From: Fusobacterium sp.
GTDB lineage: Bacteria > Fusobacteriota > Fusobacteriia > Fusobacteriales > Fusobacteriaceae
NCBI RefSeq assembly: GCF_032477075.1
Contig: NZ_JAWDXO010000008.1
Span: 1-64,000, forward strand
DNA length: 64,000 bases
Direction: 5' to 3'
Part shown: piece by piece, positions 7,714-16,968 of the stretch
Layout: every line of letters starts with the position of its first letter
Position numbering within the stretch: position 1 is the first letter of the stretch
Position numbers and translations under genes: made by a program
Notes under the pieces: model-generated
What the model saw: only the letters and a program-made list of their open reading frames with translations
What the model was told of the DNA's origin: nothing
The model's database searches: none

Positions 7714-8907
7714 TTATTTTATTTTTTCCAAAGCTTTATCTAAATCACCTATTATATCTTCTATATTTTCCAATCCTACTGACAATCTTACCAGCCCTTC
7801 TGGTATCCCTGCCTCTTTTAATTCCTCTCTTGTATAAGCTGAATGAGTCATAGAAGCTGGATGCTGTATCAATGTTTCTGTATCTCCTAAACTTACTGCC
7901 AATGCACACATTTCAACATTATTCAGCAATGTTTTTCCTGCTTCAAATCCTCCTTTAAGCTCAAATGACATTATTCCCCCAAATCCTGTCATTTGTTTTA
8001 CTGCTATTTCATAACCTTCATGATCTTTTAAGCCTGGATAATACACTTTTGCCACTTTAGGATGAGCATTTAGATATTCAGCAACTTTCATTGCATTTTC
8101 ACAGTGTCTCTGCATTCTTATTTCAAATGTTTTTAATCCTCTTATTATAAGATGAGCTTCTGTTGGACCTAATACTGATCCTGTCATATCTTTTATTCCA
8201 AATAGTTTTATTTCTGATATAAGTTCCTTATTACCAACTGCAAATCCTGCTATTACATCTCCATGCCCATTTAAATATTTAGTTGCTGAATGAACTACTA
8301 CATCTGCTCCTAATTGTAAAGGTTTCTGTAAATATGGAGAGGCAAATGTATTGTCTACTACTACTTTTGTATATTCATTTGCATGAGCTATTTTTGATAT
8401 TTCTTCTATATCAGATATTTTCAAATTAGGATTTGCTGGTGTTTCTAAGTATACTACTCTTGTATTTTTCTTCATTGCTTTTTTTACTGCTTCAAGGTCA
8501 GAAGTATCTAAAAATTCAACTTCTACTCCATATCTAGTCATTCCATGACACAATAGTGCAAATGTACATCCATATAATATTTTATCTGCTATTACATGAT
8601 CTCCTGCTCTTAAGAGTGTCCAAAGGACAGATGAAATTGCTCCCATTCCGGAAGATGTAGCTGCTGCTGCCTCTCCACATTCCAATGCAGCTATTTTTTC
8701 CTCTGCTACTGCTGTTGTAGGATTTCCAAGTCTGGAATAAATATATCCTTCCTCTTCTCCTGCAAATCTGGCTCCCCCCTGCTCTGTTGAATCAAATATA
8801 AATGTAGAAGTTTGATATATTGGAGTAGATAAAGCTCCAAATGGATTTTTACTTTGTCCTGCGTGAATAGCTATTGTTCCTATTCCTTTATTTTTCAAAT
8901 CTTTCAT
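7714..8907 (-). CDS. megL: L-methionine gamma-lyase
   Basis: A Cys/Met metabolism PLP enzyme cleaving methionine to methanethiol, 2-oxobutyrate and ammonia. It also acts on homocysteine and cysteine, giving H2S. The PLP lysine is Lys210 in HSATKYLNGHGDV. Tyr112 and Cys114 in LYGCTFALLCHG correspond to the Tyr/Cys pair that marks methionine gamma-lyases; cystathionine gamma-lyases usually lack this Cys. Length 397 aa matches the family. It is the last gene of an operon with an NhaC-type transporter and a PatB-type lyase, which supports a role in sulfur amino acid fermentation. Confidence 0.93.
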   Translation of the reverse strand: MKDLKNKGIGTIAIHAGQSKNPFGALSTPIYQTSTFIFDSTEQGGARFAGEEEGYIYSRLGNPTTAVAEEKIAALECGEAAAATSSGMGAISSVLWTLLRAGDHVIADKILYGCTFALLCHGMTRYGVEVEFLDTSDLEAVKKAMKKNTRVVYLETPANPNLKISDIEEISKIAHANEYTKVVVDNTFASPYLQKPLQLGADVVVHSATKYLNGHGDVIAGFAVGNKELISEIKLFGIKDMTGSVLGPTEAHLIIRGLKTFEIRMQRHCENAMKVAEYLNAHPKVAKVYYPGLKDHEGYEIAVKQMTGFGGIMSFELKGGFEAGKTLLNNVEMCALAVSLGDTETLIQHPASMTHSAYTREELKEAGIPEGLVRLSVGLENIEDIIGDLDKALEKIK

Positions 8908-8946
8908 TGCTCCCCCTCCATAAAATTTAAAATAATGTTTCTAATT

Positions 8947-10299
8947 TTATTCTCTTATACCATTAGGATTTTTTTCAATAAATTCCTTTTCTTCTTTTGT
9001 ACGCAGCAATCCAAATTGAATTGTTATACAAGTTGTTATTATCAAAGCGAACATATAGAACATATATTTTAATACAGCCATAGGTGATACATCTGAAAGT
9101 CCTGTAACTATAAGCATACCTCCATCATAAGGTGTCAATGCAATGAAAGCACATGCAAATATATCTATAAGACTGGCAAGACGTTTTGGAGCAATTCCAT
9201 AATTTTTTCCTATTTCTTTGGCTATAGGAGCTGATATAATGATAGCTATTGTATTATTTACAAGAGCTGCTGATAAAAGTCCTGAAAGAAGTCCAATTCC
9301 ATATTCTGCTCCTTTACGTTCCTTGATTCTAGAAACAATACTATTTACTAGCCAGTCTACTCCACCATAATATTTAATTAAGCCTATCAACCCAGAGATC
9401 AATATAGCTACAATAGTTATGCTGAACATATCTTCCATTCCGCTACCTATTGCTCCCACCCAATCCAAGAAACTTATACTTCCTTCTCCAAGACCAATAA
9501 CTCCTGTCATTGCTATCCCTATAAATAAAACTCCTGCTACATTAAATCCCATTAAAGCTGCAATCAGTACTACTACATATGGAATTACACGAAGTAAATA
9601 AAATGGATGTGCTCCTGTTATAACTCCTGCTCCTCCAAATATCCAATATCCTATTATTGCAATTATAGCTGCTGGAAGAGCTATAAAAAAGTTCATCTTA
9701 AATTTATCTTTCATTTCTGATCCTACACCTTTTGTTGCAGAAATAGTAGTATCTGATATCATTGAAAGATTATCTCCAAAATATGCTCCTCCAATAACAG
9801 CAGCACATGTCAGAGGCAGATTTAATCCTGCTGCCTGAGCTACACCTATTGCTATTGGAGCCATAGCTGCAACTGTTCCCATAGATGTTCCTATTGCAGT
9901 TGAAATGAAACATGATATAAGAAATACACCTGGAACTAAAGCTGCACTTGGAATAAATGTCAATCCAAGATTAACTACTGATTCAACTCCACCCATTGCT
10001 TTTGCTGCTCCTTGAAATCCTCCAGCTAGAAGATAAATTAATCCTATAAGAATAACTCCTGCATTTCCTGCATTTTCAGAAAATATATCTATCTTTTTCT
10101 CAAGCTTCATTGATCTATTCATTATAAATGCCACTGCTATACCTATAAGAAGAGCAACATGTCTAGGAAACTTTTTAAATGCTCCATCTACTCCCATAAA
10201 CGTAAACATAAGCCCACTTCCTATATACAGAGCTAAAAATACCAATAAAGGCAAAAATGCTATTGCCCCATATTTTTTTTCATCATTTTTTCCATTCAT
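8947..10299 (-). CDS. NhaC-family transporter, possibly for a sulfur amino acid
   Basis: A polytopic membrane protein (450 aa, roughly 11-12 hydrophobic segments) of the NhaC Na+/H+ antiporter family. It begins with a short charged N-terminus and contains FISTAIGTSMGTVAAMAPIA and GAYFGDNLSMISDTTISAT, the conserved core helices with Asp and Ser/Thr. Some NhaC members (MetT type) are thought to carry methionine. Being sandwiched between two sulfur amino acid lyase genes (22 and 39 bp gaps) makes amino acid uptake or exchange more likely here than simple pH control. It is a clear paralog of the gene at 16969-18330. Substrate assignment is inference. Confidence 0.82.
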   Translation of the reverse strand: MNGKNDEKKYGAIAFLPLLVFLALYIGSGLMFTFMGVDGAFKKFPRHVALLIGIAVAFIMNRSMKLEKKIDIFSENAGNAGVILIGLIYLLAGGFQGAAKAMGGVESVVNLGLTFIPSAALVPGVFLISCFISTAIGTSMGTVAAMAPIAIGVAQAAGLNLPLTCAAVIGGAYFGDNLSMISDTTISATKGVGSEMKDKFKMNFFIALPAAIIAIIGYWIFGGAGVITGAHPFYLLRVIPYVVVLIAALMGFNVAGVLFIGIAMTGVIGLGEGSISFLDWVGAIGSGMEDMFSITIVAILISGLIGLIKYYGGVDWLVNSIVSRIKERKGAEYGIGLLSGLLSAALVNNTIAIIISAPIAKEIGKNYGIAPKRLASLIDIFACAFIALTPYDGGMLIVTGLSDVSPMAVLKYMFYMFALIITTCITIQFGLLRTKEEKEFIEKNPNGIRE

Positions 10300-10321
10300 A
10301 AATTAAACCTCCCCTAATTTT

Positions 10322-11512
10322 TTATCTTTTTTCTCTCCATTTTTTGATTCCATTCTCTATTCTATTCATTCCTTCTTCCACCATATATCTTGGGCATGCT
10401 ATGTTCATTCTTTCAAATCCTGTTCCATTTTCTCCAAACCAAAATCCATCATCTAATGCTATCTTACACTTCTCCTGCATAAACTTTGACAATTCCTCTT
10501 TAGATAATCCTAAAGTAGAAAAATCAAGCCACATAAGATAAGTTCCTTCAGGTTTTCCAACTTTTATCTCTGGTATTTTTTCTTCTGCAAATTTAATCAC
10601 ATAATCCATATTTCCATTCAAGTGTTCAATCAGCTGATCTACCCACTCATCACATTTTACATATCCAGTTTCAAATGCTACCAGACTAAATGGACTATTT
10701 CTTTTTATATCCAATATCCCAAGTTCATTGTCAAATTTCTCCCATTCCTCTCTCCTTGGAAATGTTACAAATGAAGCTTGAAGACCAGCTATATTAAATG
10801 TTTTAGTTGGTGAGAAACAAGTAATAGTATTATATTCTATTTCTTTTCCAAGAGAAGCTGCTGGTATATGTTTATGTCCTGGCATTATTATATCTCTCCA
10901 GATTTCATCAGCAATAACTCTTACTTTATATTTTAAACATAAATCAGACATTTTTTGAAGTTCTTCTCTTTTCCATACTCTTCCCACTGGATTGTGGGGA
11001 CTGCACAAAATAAATAAATTAACATTTTCATCAGAAACCTTTTTTTCAAAGTCTTCAAAATCTATTGTATAATATCCATCAGAATCTTTTATCAATTTAT
11101 TTTCCATTACTTCTCTTTCATTATCCTTTATGGTAGCTGCAAAAGGATAATATACTGGACTTTGAATAAGTATCTTTTCTCCTGGTTTTGTCATCCCTCT
11201 TACTAATAAAGAAAGTGTAGGTACAACTCCTGGACTGTTTATAAGAGTAGATGGATCAATCTTATATCCAAATCTTCTTTCTAACCAGTCTGCCGCTGCC
11301 TTATAATAAGAGTCTGGTCTATATACATAGCCAAATATTCCCTGTTCCACCTTTTCTCTCATGGCATCTATTATCTCAGGAGCTGTTTTTAAGTCCATAT
11401 CTGCTATCCACATTGGCCATAAATCATTTGATATAAATTTCTTTCCCATTTCTTCCCATTTAGCTGAATGATTTCCTGTTCTGTCAATTTTTTCATCAAA
11501 AGAATATTTCAT
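10322..11512 (-). CDS. PatB/MalY-family C-S lyase (cystathionine beta-lyase-like aminotransferase)
   Basis: A class I/II PLP fold enzyme of 396 aa. The N-terminal FDEKIDRTGNHSAKWE and WIADMDL are typical of the PatB/MalY subgroup, whose members cleave cystathionine or cysteine rather than transaminate. CSPHNPVGRVW is the Asn-Pro substrate motif, and the PLP lysine is in CFSPTKTFNIAGLQ. It is first in the operon with the NhaC transporter and megL. The promoter and an operator shared with the nhaC2 operon lie upstream, and a divergent MocR regulator gene follows. Cysteine or cystathionine beta-elimination giving H2S and pyruvate is the likely reaction; an aminotransferase role is less likely. 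Confidence 0.85.
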   Translation of the reverse strand: MKYSFDEKIDRTGNHSAKWEEMGKKFISNDLWPMWIADMDLKTAPEIIDAMREKVEQGIFGYVYRPDSYYKAAADWLERRFGYKIDPSTLINSPGVVPTLSLLVRGMTKPGEKILIQSPVYYPFAATIKDNEREVMENKLIKDSDGYYTIDFEDFEKKVSDENVNLFILCSPHNPVGRVWKREELQKMSDLCLKYKVRVIADEIWRDIIMPGHKHIPAASLGKEIEYNTITCFSPTKTFNIAGLQASFVTFPRREEWEKFDNELGILDIKRNSPFSLVAFETGYVKCDEWVDQLIEHLNGNMDYVIKFAEEKIPEIKVGKPEGTYLMWLDFSTLGLSKEELSKFMQEKCKIALDDGFWFGENGTGFERMNIACPRYMVEEGMNRIENGIKKWREKR

Positions 11513-11584
11513 TTTTCCTCCTTACAGAAACAACTTATATTTTTTTAATACATAGCAATTTTTTAATTCATATATTATAATATA

Positions 11585-11613
11585 ACTATAAACTGTTATA
11601 CTCTTTTAGTCAA
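11585..11613 (-). promoter_or_regulatory. Promoter of the patB-nhaC-megL operon
   Basis: On the minus strand TTGACT (11608-11613), a 17-nt spacer, then TATAGT (11585-11590). The operator block lies immediately upstream of the -35 box, a position suited to activation. Confidence 0.75.
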
Positions 11614-11648
11614 GACATATAACTGTCAAAACTGATATACAACAGTTT
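11614..11648. promoter_or_regulatory. Proximal MocR-type operator (copy 1)
   Basis: Contains ATATAACTGT followed by the inverted repeat AAACTG-N8-CAGTTT (11629-11634, 11643-11648) with ATATACAA between. Together with the adjoining -35 box it forms a 42-bp block (11607-11648) that matches 18453-18494 at 39 positions. The regulator encoded next door (11808) is the obvious candidate to bind it. Confidence 0.7.
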
Positions 11649-11705
11649 ATAATTTTTGCATAAGTGTGCTTTTCACGTATTTTAAGCTCTGTTTTCAAAT
11701 AATAA

Positions 11706-11740
11706 AAACTGTTTTAATATCTGTTGTATAACACTTTTAA
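11706..11740. promoter_or_regulatory. Distal operator half facing the mocR gene (copy 1)
   Basis: Contains AACTGTTTT and CTGTTGTATAACACTTTT. CTGTTGTATA (11721-11730) is the reverse complement of TATACAACAG in the proximal operator, so the two sites face each other about 80 bp apart. The same CTGTTGTATAACACTTTT occurs at 18564-18581. It lies between the divergent promoters, just upstream of the regulator gene, so it may also serve autoregulation. Confidence 0.6.
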
Positions 11741-11807
11741 CTTTTTATTTATATTAAACATTATCAATTTATATAAAACAGTTGGGGATATAAGGGGGGA
11801 GATTTTT

Positions 11808-13256
11808 ATGAAACTTAATTTTATAATTTACAAAGATTCACCTCATAAAATTTACTTGCAGCTATATGACTCTATAAAAAATATGATAGAAACTGGTGAA
11901 GCTCTTCCCAATGAAAAACTTCCATCTATAAGGCAGATAGCTATCAAATTTGATATAAACACTCTTACTGTTTTAAAAACATATGATCTCCTTGAAAAAA
12001 ACAATTACATCTATAAACTTTCTGGAAAGGGATGTTTTGTAAAAGAAAAAAACAAGCTTATATCAAGTACTCAAAAACCTGTTATAAATAATTTTGCAAT
12101 AATGAATAAAGATATAAATTTTGCAAGTGCTACTCCTGATGCTGATCTTTATCCTGTTGAAATATTCCAAGAAATTATAAATGATATATTTAATAATTAT
12201 GGGGGAAAAGCTTTTAATTATTTTAATACACAAGGACTTTTAGAATTAAGAGAAACAATATCTGAAAAACTAAAAAATAACTATATTTATACTTCTCCAA
12301 ATAATATTCAAATAGTTGCTGGTTCTCAGCAAGCTCTTGATTTGATAAAAAAAATTATATTAAAAAGAAAAACTACTACAATGGTTGCTGCTAATCCGAC
12401 ATACTATGGAGCTATAAATACATTTTCTGAAATAGCAAAAATGATAAGTGTTCCTTTAGAAAAAGATGGTATAAATATGGAAGAATTAGAAAAAATTCTT
12501 CAAAAAAATAAAGTAGATTTTATCTATACTATGGTAAATTTTGAAAGTCCCACTGGAATTTCATGGTCAATGGAGAAAAAGAAAAAAATCCTTGAGTTTT
12601 CAGAAAAATATAACTTCACAATCATAGAAGATGACTGTCTTTCTCCTTTGTATTACTATAATAATATCACAACTCCTTTAAAAGCTATGGATAAAAAAAA
12701 TAAAGTAATATATATAAATTCTTTTTCAAAGCTCATAATGCCTGGAATAAGACTTGGATATATGATTGTTCCTAATAATTTGATTTCTGATATAATTGCT
12801 GCAAAATTTTCAGCTGATATCTCGTCTTCTGGTTTATTTCAAATGGCACTTCATCTTTTTCTTAAGAAAGGTTATTTAGAACCTAATATTGAAAAATTAA
12901 AAAAAGCATTTAAAGAAAAATATGAGCTCACATTATCACTTTTACAAGAAATAAAAGAAATAGAACTTCCATATATCCCTCAAGGAGGGCTATATATATG
13001 GATAAAGCTGCCAAAAGGTCTCAATTCAAATATTTTTTATAATATATTGAAAGAAAGACAAGTTTCTATACTTCCTGATTCTGTATTTTATATGAATGAT
13101 GAACAGGAAAATAATCATATTCGTTTAAGTTTTGCAGCAGTAACAAAAGAAGAAATAACAAGAGGAATAGAAATAATAAAAAAATCTTTGGAAGAATTTT
13201 CACAAAAAAAAGATTTTTTATTCAAAGAAGATTTTATATCTATTTTAATAAGATAA
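11808..13256 (+). CDS. MocR-family transcriptional regulator (GntR HTH fused to aminotransferase domain)
   Basis: A 482-aa regulator of the MocR/GabR/PdxR class. Residues 1-75 form a GntR winged helix (YLQLYDSIKNMIETG, LPSIRQIAIKFDINTLTVLKTYDLLE). The rest is a type I aminotransferase fold with the PLP lysine in NSFSKLIMPGIRLGY. Such proteins sense PLP or an amino-PLP adduct and often activate a divergent operon. The start at 11808 follows AAGGGGGGAG; an ATG 28 codons upstream lacks a ribosome binding site. It is divergent from patB-nhaC-megL, and matching operators before both NhaC operons suggest both are its targets. Confidence 0.9.
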   Translation: MKLNFIIYKDSPHKIYLQLYDSIKNMIETGEALPNEKLPSIRQIAIKFDINTLTVLKTYDLLEKNNYIYKLSGKGCFVKEKNKLISSTQKPVINNFAIMNKDINFASATPDADLYPVEIFQEIINDIFNNYGGKAFNYFNTQGLLELRETISEKLKNNYIYTSPNNIQIVAGSQQALDLIKKIILKRKTTTMVAANPTYYGAINTFSEIAKMISVPLEKDGINMEELEKILQKNKVDFIYTMVNFESPTGISWSMEKKKKILEFSEKYNFTIIEDDCLSPLYYYNNITTPLKAMDKKNKVIYINSFSKLIMPGIRLGYMIVPNNLISDIIAAKFSADISSSGLFQMALHLFLKKGYLEPNIEKLKKAFKEKYELTLSLLQEIKEIELPYIPQGGLYIWIKLPKGLNSNIFYNILKERQVSILPDSVFYMNDEQENNHIRLSFAAVTKEEITRGIEIIKKSLEEFSQKKDFLFKEDFISILIR

Positions 13257-13300
13257 AATTTTATAATAATTATGATAAATTTTATAAATTTTATTTTAAA

Positions 13301-13335
13301 AAAAAGTATCGTATTATTATGGTACTTTTTTTATT
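13301..13335 (+). terminator. Terminator after the MocR gene
   Basis: A stem AAAAAGTATC / GGTACTTTTT (one G-U) with a 10-nt AT loop, followed by more T residues. It lies 45 bp after the stop codon. Confidence 0.7.
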
Positions 13336-13579
13336 TTTTAGTACATTAAATAACTTTATAAAAAAAATCATAAAAAAAATTTATGTTTTTTTTAATAATG
13401 ATTTTATTCTTAAATGCTTTCAAAATTTTATTTCATATTTTTTCAGTACTTTATTACTTAAAAAAAATATATTGCATAAAATATAATCCCATGCTAAAAT
13501 CTTGAAATAAAATTTTTGAAAAAAAAGAGCACGTGTTTCTTTATAATAAAAATATTTTTTTATTTATAAGGAGGATAAA
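13336..13579 (+). promoter_or_regulatory. AT-rich promoter region of glnN
   Basis: No gene is visible. It is extremely AT-rich with poly-A runs. A TATAAT at about 13541 with an imperfect upstream -35 is a possible promoter for glnN, and AAGGAGG precedes the glnN start. I recognised no GlnR site, sigma-54 box or glutamine riboswitch. Confidence 0.35.
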
Positions 13580-15688
13580 ATGAAAAGTATGCTAGAAACT
13601 TTTGGGATTAACTATTTTTCTGAACTTGATTTGAAAAGTAGAGTGCCTGGAACAATATTCAAAAAATTTAAATCTGCTCAACTTGGAGAGGGTGAACTGT
13701 CTCCAGAAGTCGCAGATATTATTGCATCTACTGTAAAAAACTGGGCCATTGAAAATGGTGCCACTCACTTTACCCACTGGTTCCAACCCCTTACTGAACT
13801 CACTGCTGAAAAACACGAATCCTTTATCTCTGTTTCATCTGATGGAACTATTCTGTCTCAATTCTCTGGAAAATCTCTTATAAAAGGCGAAACTGACACT
13901 TCTTCTTTCCCAAATGGCGGACTGCGTTCAACTTTTGAAGCTCGTGGTTATACTGCATGGGACACTACTTCTCCAATGTTTTTAAAAGGTAATGGTATTT
14001 CTAAAACTCTTTATATTCCTACAGCTTTTGTTGGTTATAATGGAGAAGCACTTGATAAAAAAGTTCCTCTTTTAAGATCTATCAAAGCTATTGAAATCCA
14101 ATCTTTAAGAATACAAAAGTTATTAGGTGATACAAATACTAAACATATTGATGTTACTCTAGGGGTGGAGCAGGAGTACTTTTTAGTTGATAAAAAATTC
14201 TGGGACAAACGTCTCGATTTATCTCTAGCAGGAAGAACTCTTTTTGGTAATCTTCCTCCAAAAGGTCAAGAAATGAATGATCACTACTATGGAACTATTA
14301 AAGAAAGAGTTGAAAACTTCATGGCTGAACTTGACAGTGAACTTTGGAGGATTGGTGTTATTGCTAAGACCAAGCATAATGAAGTTGCTCCTAATCAATT
14401 CGAGCTTGCTCTTATGTTCACCTCAGCAAATGTAGCTGTAGATCAGAATCATCTTACTATGGACACAATTAAAAAAGTTGCTGACAGACACCAGCTGGCT
14501 GCTCTACTTCATGAAAAACCATTTCAAGGTATAAATGGTTCTGGTAAACACTGCAACTGGTCTCTTTCAACTGACACTGGAATAAATATTTTTGATCCTA
14601 ATACTCTAGCAAAAGATAATTTACAATTTCTTCTCTATGTTATGGCTGTAGTTGAGGGAATAGACAGATATTCAGATATATTAAGAGCATCTACTGCAAC
14701 TCCAGGAAATGACCACAGATTAGGGGGCCATGAAGCTCCTCCAGCTGTTATTTCTATATTCTTAGGAGACCAATTAGAAGAACTCTTAAAAAATATAGAA
14801 AATATAGATGTTTCCTCTACTGAAGAAGAAAAAATTGATATAGATATTCATATACCTAAAATAGCAAAAGATTTTTCAGACAGAAACAGAACTTCTCCTT
14901 TTGCATTCACAGGAAATAAATTTGAATTTAGAATGCCTGGTTCAAGTGCTTCTCCTTCAACTCCTGTGTTTGTTTTGAATACTATTGTTGCAGATATTCT
15001 AAAAGAATATGCAGATTTGTTATCTGAAGATACTTCAGTGAAAAATATTAATAAATCTATAATAAAATTAGTAAAAGAAAAATATAAAAAACATAAAAGA
15101 ATAATATTCAATGGAAATGGATATGACAGCTCTTGGATAGAAAAGGCTGAAGAACTTGGACTTCCTAATTTGAAAAATACTATTGCAGGTCTTCCTATAT
15201 ACATCAAAGAAGAAACTATCAGTCTATTTGAAAGAAATAATATTCTCACTAGAGAAGAACTTTATTCAAGATTCAAAGTTTATTGTGAAAGATACAATAA
15301 TCAGTCAAATATTGAAATAACAACAGCTGTAAGAATGGCAAGAAATGAAATATATCCATGTATTATTAAATATATTAATAATATTTCTCAAATGATTAAT
15401 AATGTAAGAGCAGCTCTTGGAGAAGAAAAGTTTATTCAATATGATAAAGAACATCTTATTAAAGTAATCAGTTATAAGAATCGTTTAAAAGATACTATCA
15501 CAAAATTAAATGAAGGTACTAAAACAGCATTTTCTATTTCAGATTCTTATAAAAAAACTATCTATTATGATACTGAATTAATCCCTGTACTTAATGAAAT
15601 GAGAGTCATTGTAGATGAACTTGAATTATTAATAGAAAAATCTGTATGGCCTATTCCTACATATTTTGATCTCTTATTTAATCTTTAA
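13580..15688 (+). CDS. glnN: Glutamine synthetase type III
   Basis: An ATP-dependent enzyme assimilating ammonia into glutamine; the long GSIII form (702 aa) found in Bacteroidetes, cyanobacteria and some anaerobes. Visible motifs include the N-terminal GSIII region THFTHWFQPLT and the metal-binding GVEQEYFLVD. Also present are the substrate region KHNEVAPNQFELA and the nucleotide/ammonia region NGSGKHCNWSLSTD with RLGGHEAPPAVIS. The C-terminal helical extension (~550-702) is also typical. It is monocistronic, between the MocR terminator and a bidirectional terminator. Its place among amino acid catabolism genes suits capture of released ammonia, though that link is inference. Confidence 0.95.
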   Translation: MKSMLETFGINYFSELDLKSRVPGTIFKKFKSAQLGEGELSPEVADIIASTVKNWAIENGATHFTHWFQPLTELTAEKHESFISVSSDGTILSQFSGKSLIKGETDTSSFPNGGLRSTFEARGYTAWDTTSPMFLKGNGISKTLYIPTAFVGYNGEALDKKVPLLRSIKAIEIQSLRIQKLLGDTNTKHIDVTLGVEQEYFLVDKKFWDKRLDLSLAGRTLFGNLPPKGQEMNDHYYGTIKERVENFMAELDSELWRIGVIAKTKHNEVAPNQFELALMFTSANVAVDQNHLTMDTIKKVADRHQLAALLHEKPFQGINGSGKHCNWSLSTDTGINIFDPNTLAKDNLQFLLYVMAVVEGIDRYSDILRASTATPGNDHRLGGHEAPPAVISIFLGDQLEELLKNIENIDVSSTEEEKIDIDIHIPKIAKDFSDRNRTSPFAFTGNKFEFRMPGSSASPSTPVFVLNTIVADILKEYADLLSEDTSVKNINKSIIKLVKEKYKKHKRIIFNGNGYDSSWIEKAEELGLPNLKNTIAGLPIYIKEETISLFERNNILTREELYSRFKVYCERYNNQSNIEITTAVRMARNEIYPCIIKYINNISQMINNVRAALGEEKFIQYDKEHLIKVISYKNRLKDTITKLNEGTKTAFSISDSYKKTIYYDTELIPVLNEMRVIVDELELLIEKSVWPIPTYFDLLFNL

Positions 15689-15724
15689 ATAATTTTGTTT
15701 TTAACACACTTCAATATAATAGAA

Positions 15725-15760
15725 TCAAGAAGCTGACTTATAAATAAGTCAGCTTCTTGA
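15725..15760. terminator. Bidirectional terminator between glnN and the M20 amidohydrolase gene
   Basis: A perfect 17-bp inverted repeat with a 2-nt spacer (arm TCAAGAAGCTGACTTAT). It is flanked by T-rich sequence on one side and A-rich on the other, and serves the two convergent genes. Confidence 0.88.
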
Positions 15761-15762
15761 AT

Positions 15763-16953
15763 TTATATTTCCTTGTATTTACCATTTAAATAATCATAGG
15801 CTATTTTAGAGAATGCTGCTGCTCCCATCTTTATAACTTCTTCATCTACATTAAATTTAGGATTATGAAGTGGATATTGTGTATTTTTATCCTCATTTGC
15901 ACTTCCTACTATTATATATGTAGCTGGAGTTTTTTCACTAAAGAAGCAGAAATCATCTCCACCTATCTTAAAGCTTTGATTTACAACAAACCCTTTATTA
16001 AAAATATCTTTCACACTTTCTCTGACAGCTTCTATTATTTCTGGAGTATTATAAACAGGGAATGTTTTGCCTCTATATGAAAGCTCATACTCCACTTCAT
16101 ATATTTCACTTATATTTTTTATTATCTTATCCATATGTTTTTTTACAAGTTCACGATTATATTTATGTAAAGTTCTTACTGTTCCCGCTATTATTGCTTC
16201 ATTTGGAATAATTGCATCATATGTTCCAGCATTAAATCTGCATATCTGTACTACACATGGTTCTAATGGGGACACTTTTTTAGGTATAAGATTCAAAAGA
16301 TTATATGCTTCTACTGCTGGCAATATAGGATCTATACTTTTAGAAGGAAATGAGCCATGTCCCCCTTTTCCAGTAAATTTTATTTCAAAAAAATCTGGAT
16401 ATGAACTCACAGGCCCTGGTTCTATAGACACAGTTCCTATTTTCTCGTTAGGTTCTACATGCATTCCAATCACATAATCCACTTTTGGATTTTCCAGTAT
16501 TCCATCTTCTACCATCAAATCTGCTCCCCCTACAGTTTCTTCTGCTGGCTGAAAACAAAGTTTTACATTCCCATCAAGTTCATTTTTTAATTGTGATAAT
16601 ATCCTTGCTGCCCCTAGTAAAGCAGCTGTATGAACATCATGTCCACAGGCATGCATTTTTCCACTTACTTGTGACTTGTATTCTATTTCATTCTCTTCAC
16701 TCATAGGAAGAGCATCTATATCAGCTCTTATCATTATTGTTTTTCCTAAAGGATTTTTACCATATATCATCCCCTGTATTCCAGTTTTGGCAAATCCTCT
16801 TTTTATTTCTATTCCTAGTTTTTCTAATTCTGCTGCTATAAAATCTGAAGTATTTATTTCTTGCCCACCTAGTTCTGGATTTCTATGTATTATTCTACGG
16901 TTTTCTATCATTTCTTTGGAATATTTTTCTGCTAACTCCATTATTTTATTCAT
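15763..16953 (-). CDS. M20D amidohydrolase (hippurate/N-acyl-amino-acid hydrolase type)
   Basis: A di-metal hydrolase of peptidase family M20, subfamily D (396 aa). Metal and catalytic residues are visible: RADIDALPM, HACGHDVHTAALLG (Cys103, His105) and the PAEETVGGA glutamate pair. The lid/dimer domain spans about 180-290 (GKGGHGSFPS). A distal metal histidine lies in QYPLHNPKFNVDEE. Family members release amino acids from N-acyl or amino-acid conjugates. It is co-transcribed 15 bp after an NhaC transporter, so the pair may import and hydrolyse one amino acid derivative. The exact substrate cannot be read from the sequence. Confidence 0.85.
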   Translation of the reverse strand: MNKIMELAEKYSKEMIENRRIIHRNPELGGQEINTSDFIAAELEKLGIEIKRGFAKTGIQGMIYGKNPLGKTIMIRADIDALPMSEENEIEYKSQVSGKMHACGHDVHTAALLGAARILSQLKNELDGNVKLCFQPAEETVGGADLMVEDGILENPKVDYVIGMHVEPNEKIGTVSIEPGPVSSYPDFFEIKFTGKGGHGSFPSKSIDPILPAVEAYNLLNLIPKKVSPLEPCVVQICRFNAGTYDAIIPNEAIIAGTVRTLHKYNRELVKKHMDKIIKNISEIYEVEYELSYRGKTFPVYNTPEIIEAVRESVKDIFNKGFVVNQSFKIGGDDFCFFSEKTPATYIIVGSANEDKNTQYPLHNPKFNVDEEVIKMGAAAFSKIAYDYLNGKYKEI

Positions 16954-16968
16954 TCTATCCTCCTGCTC

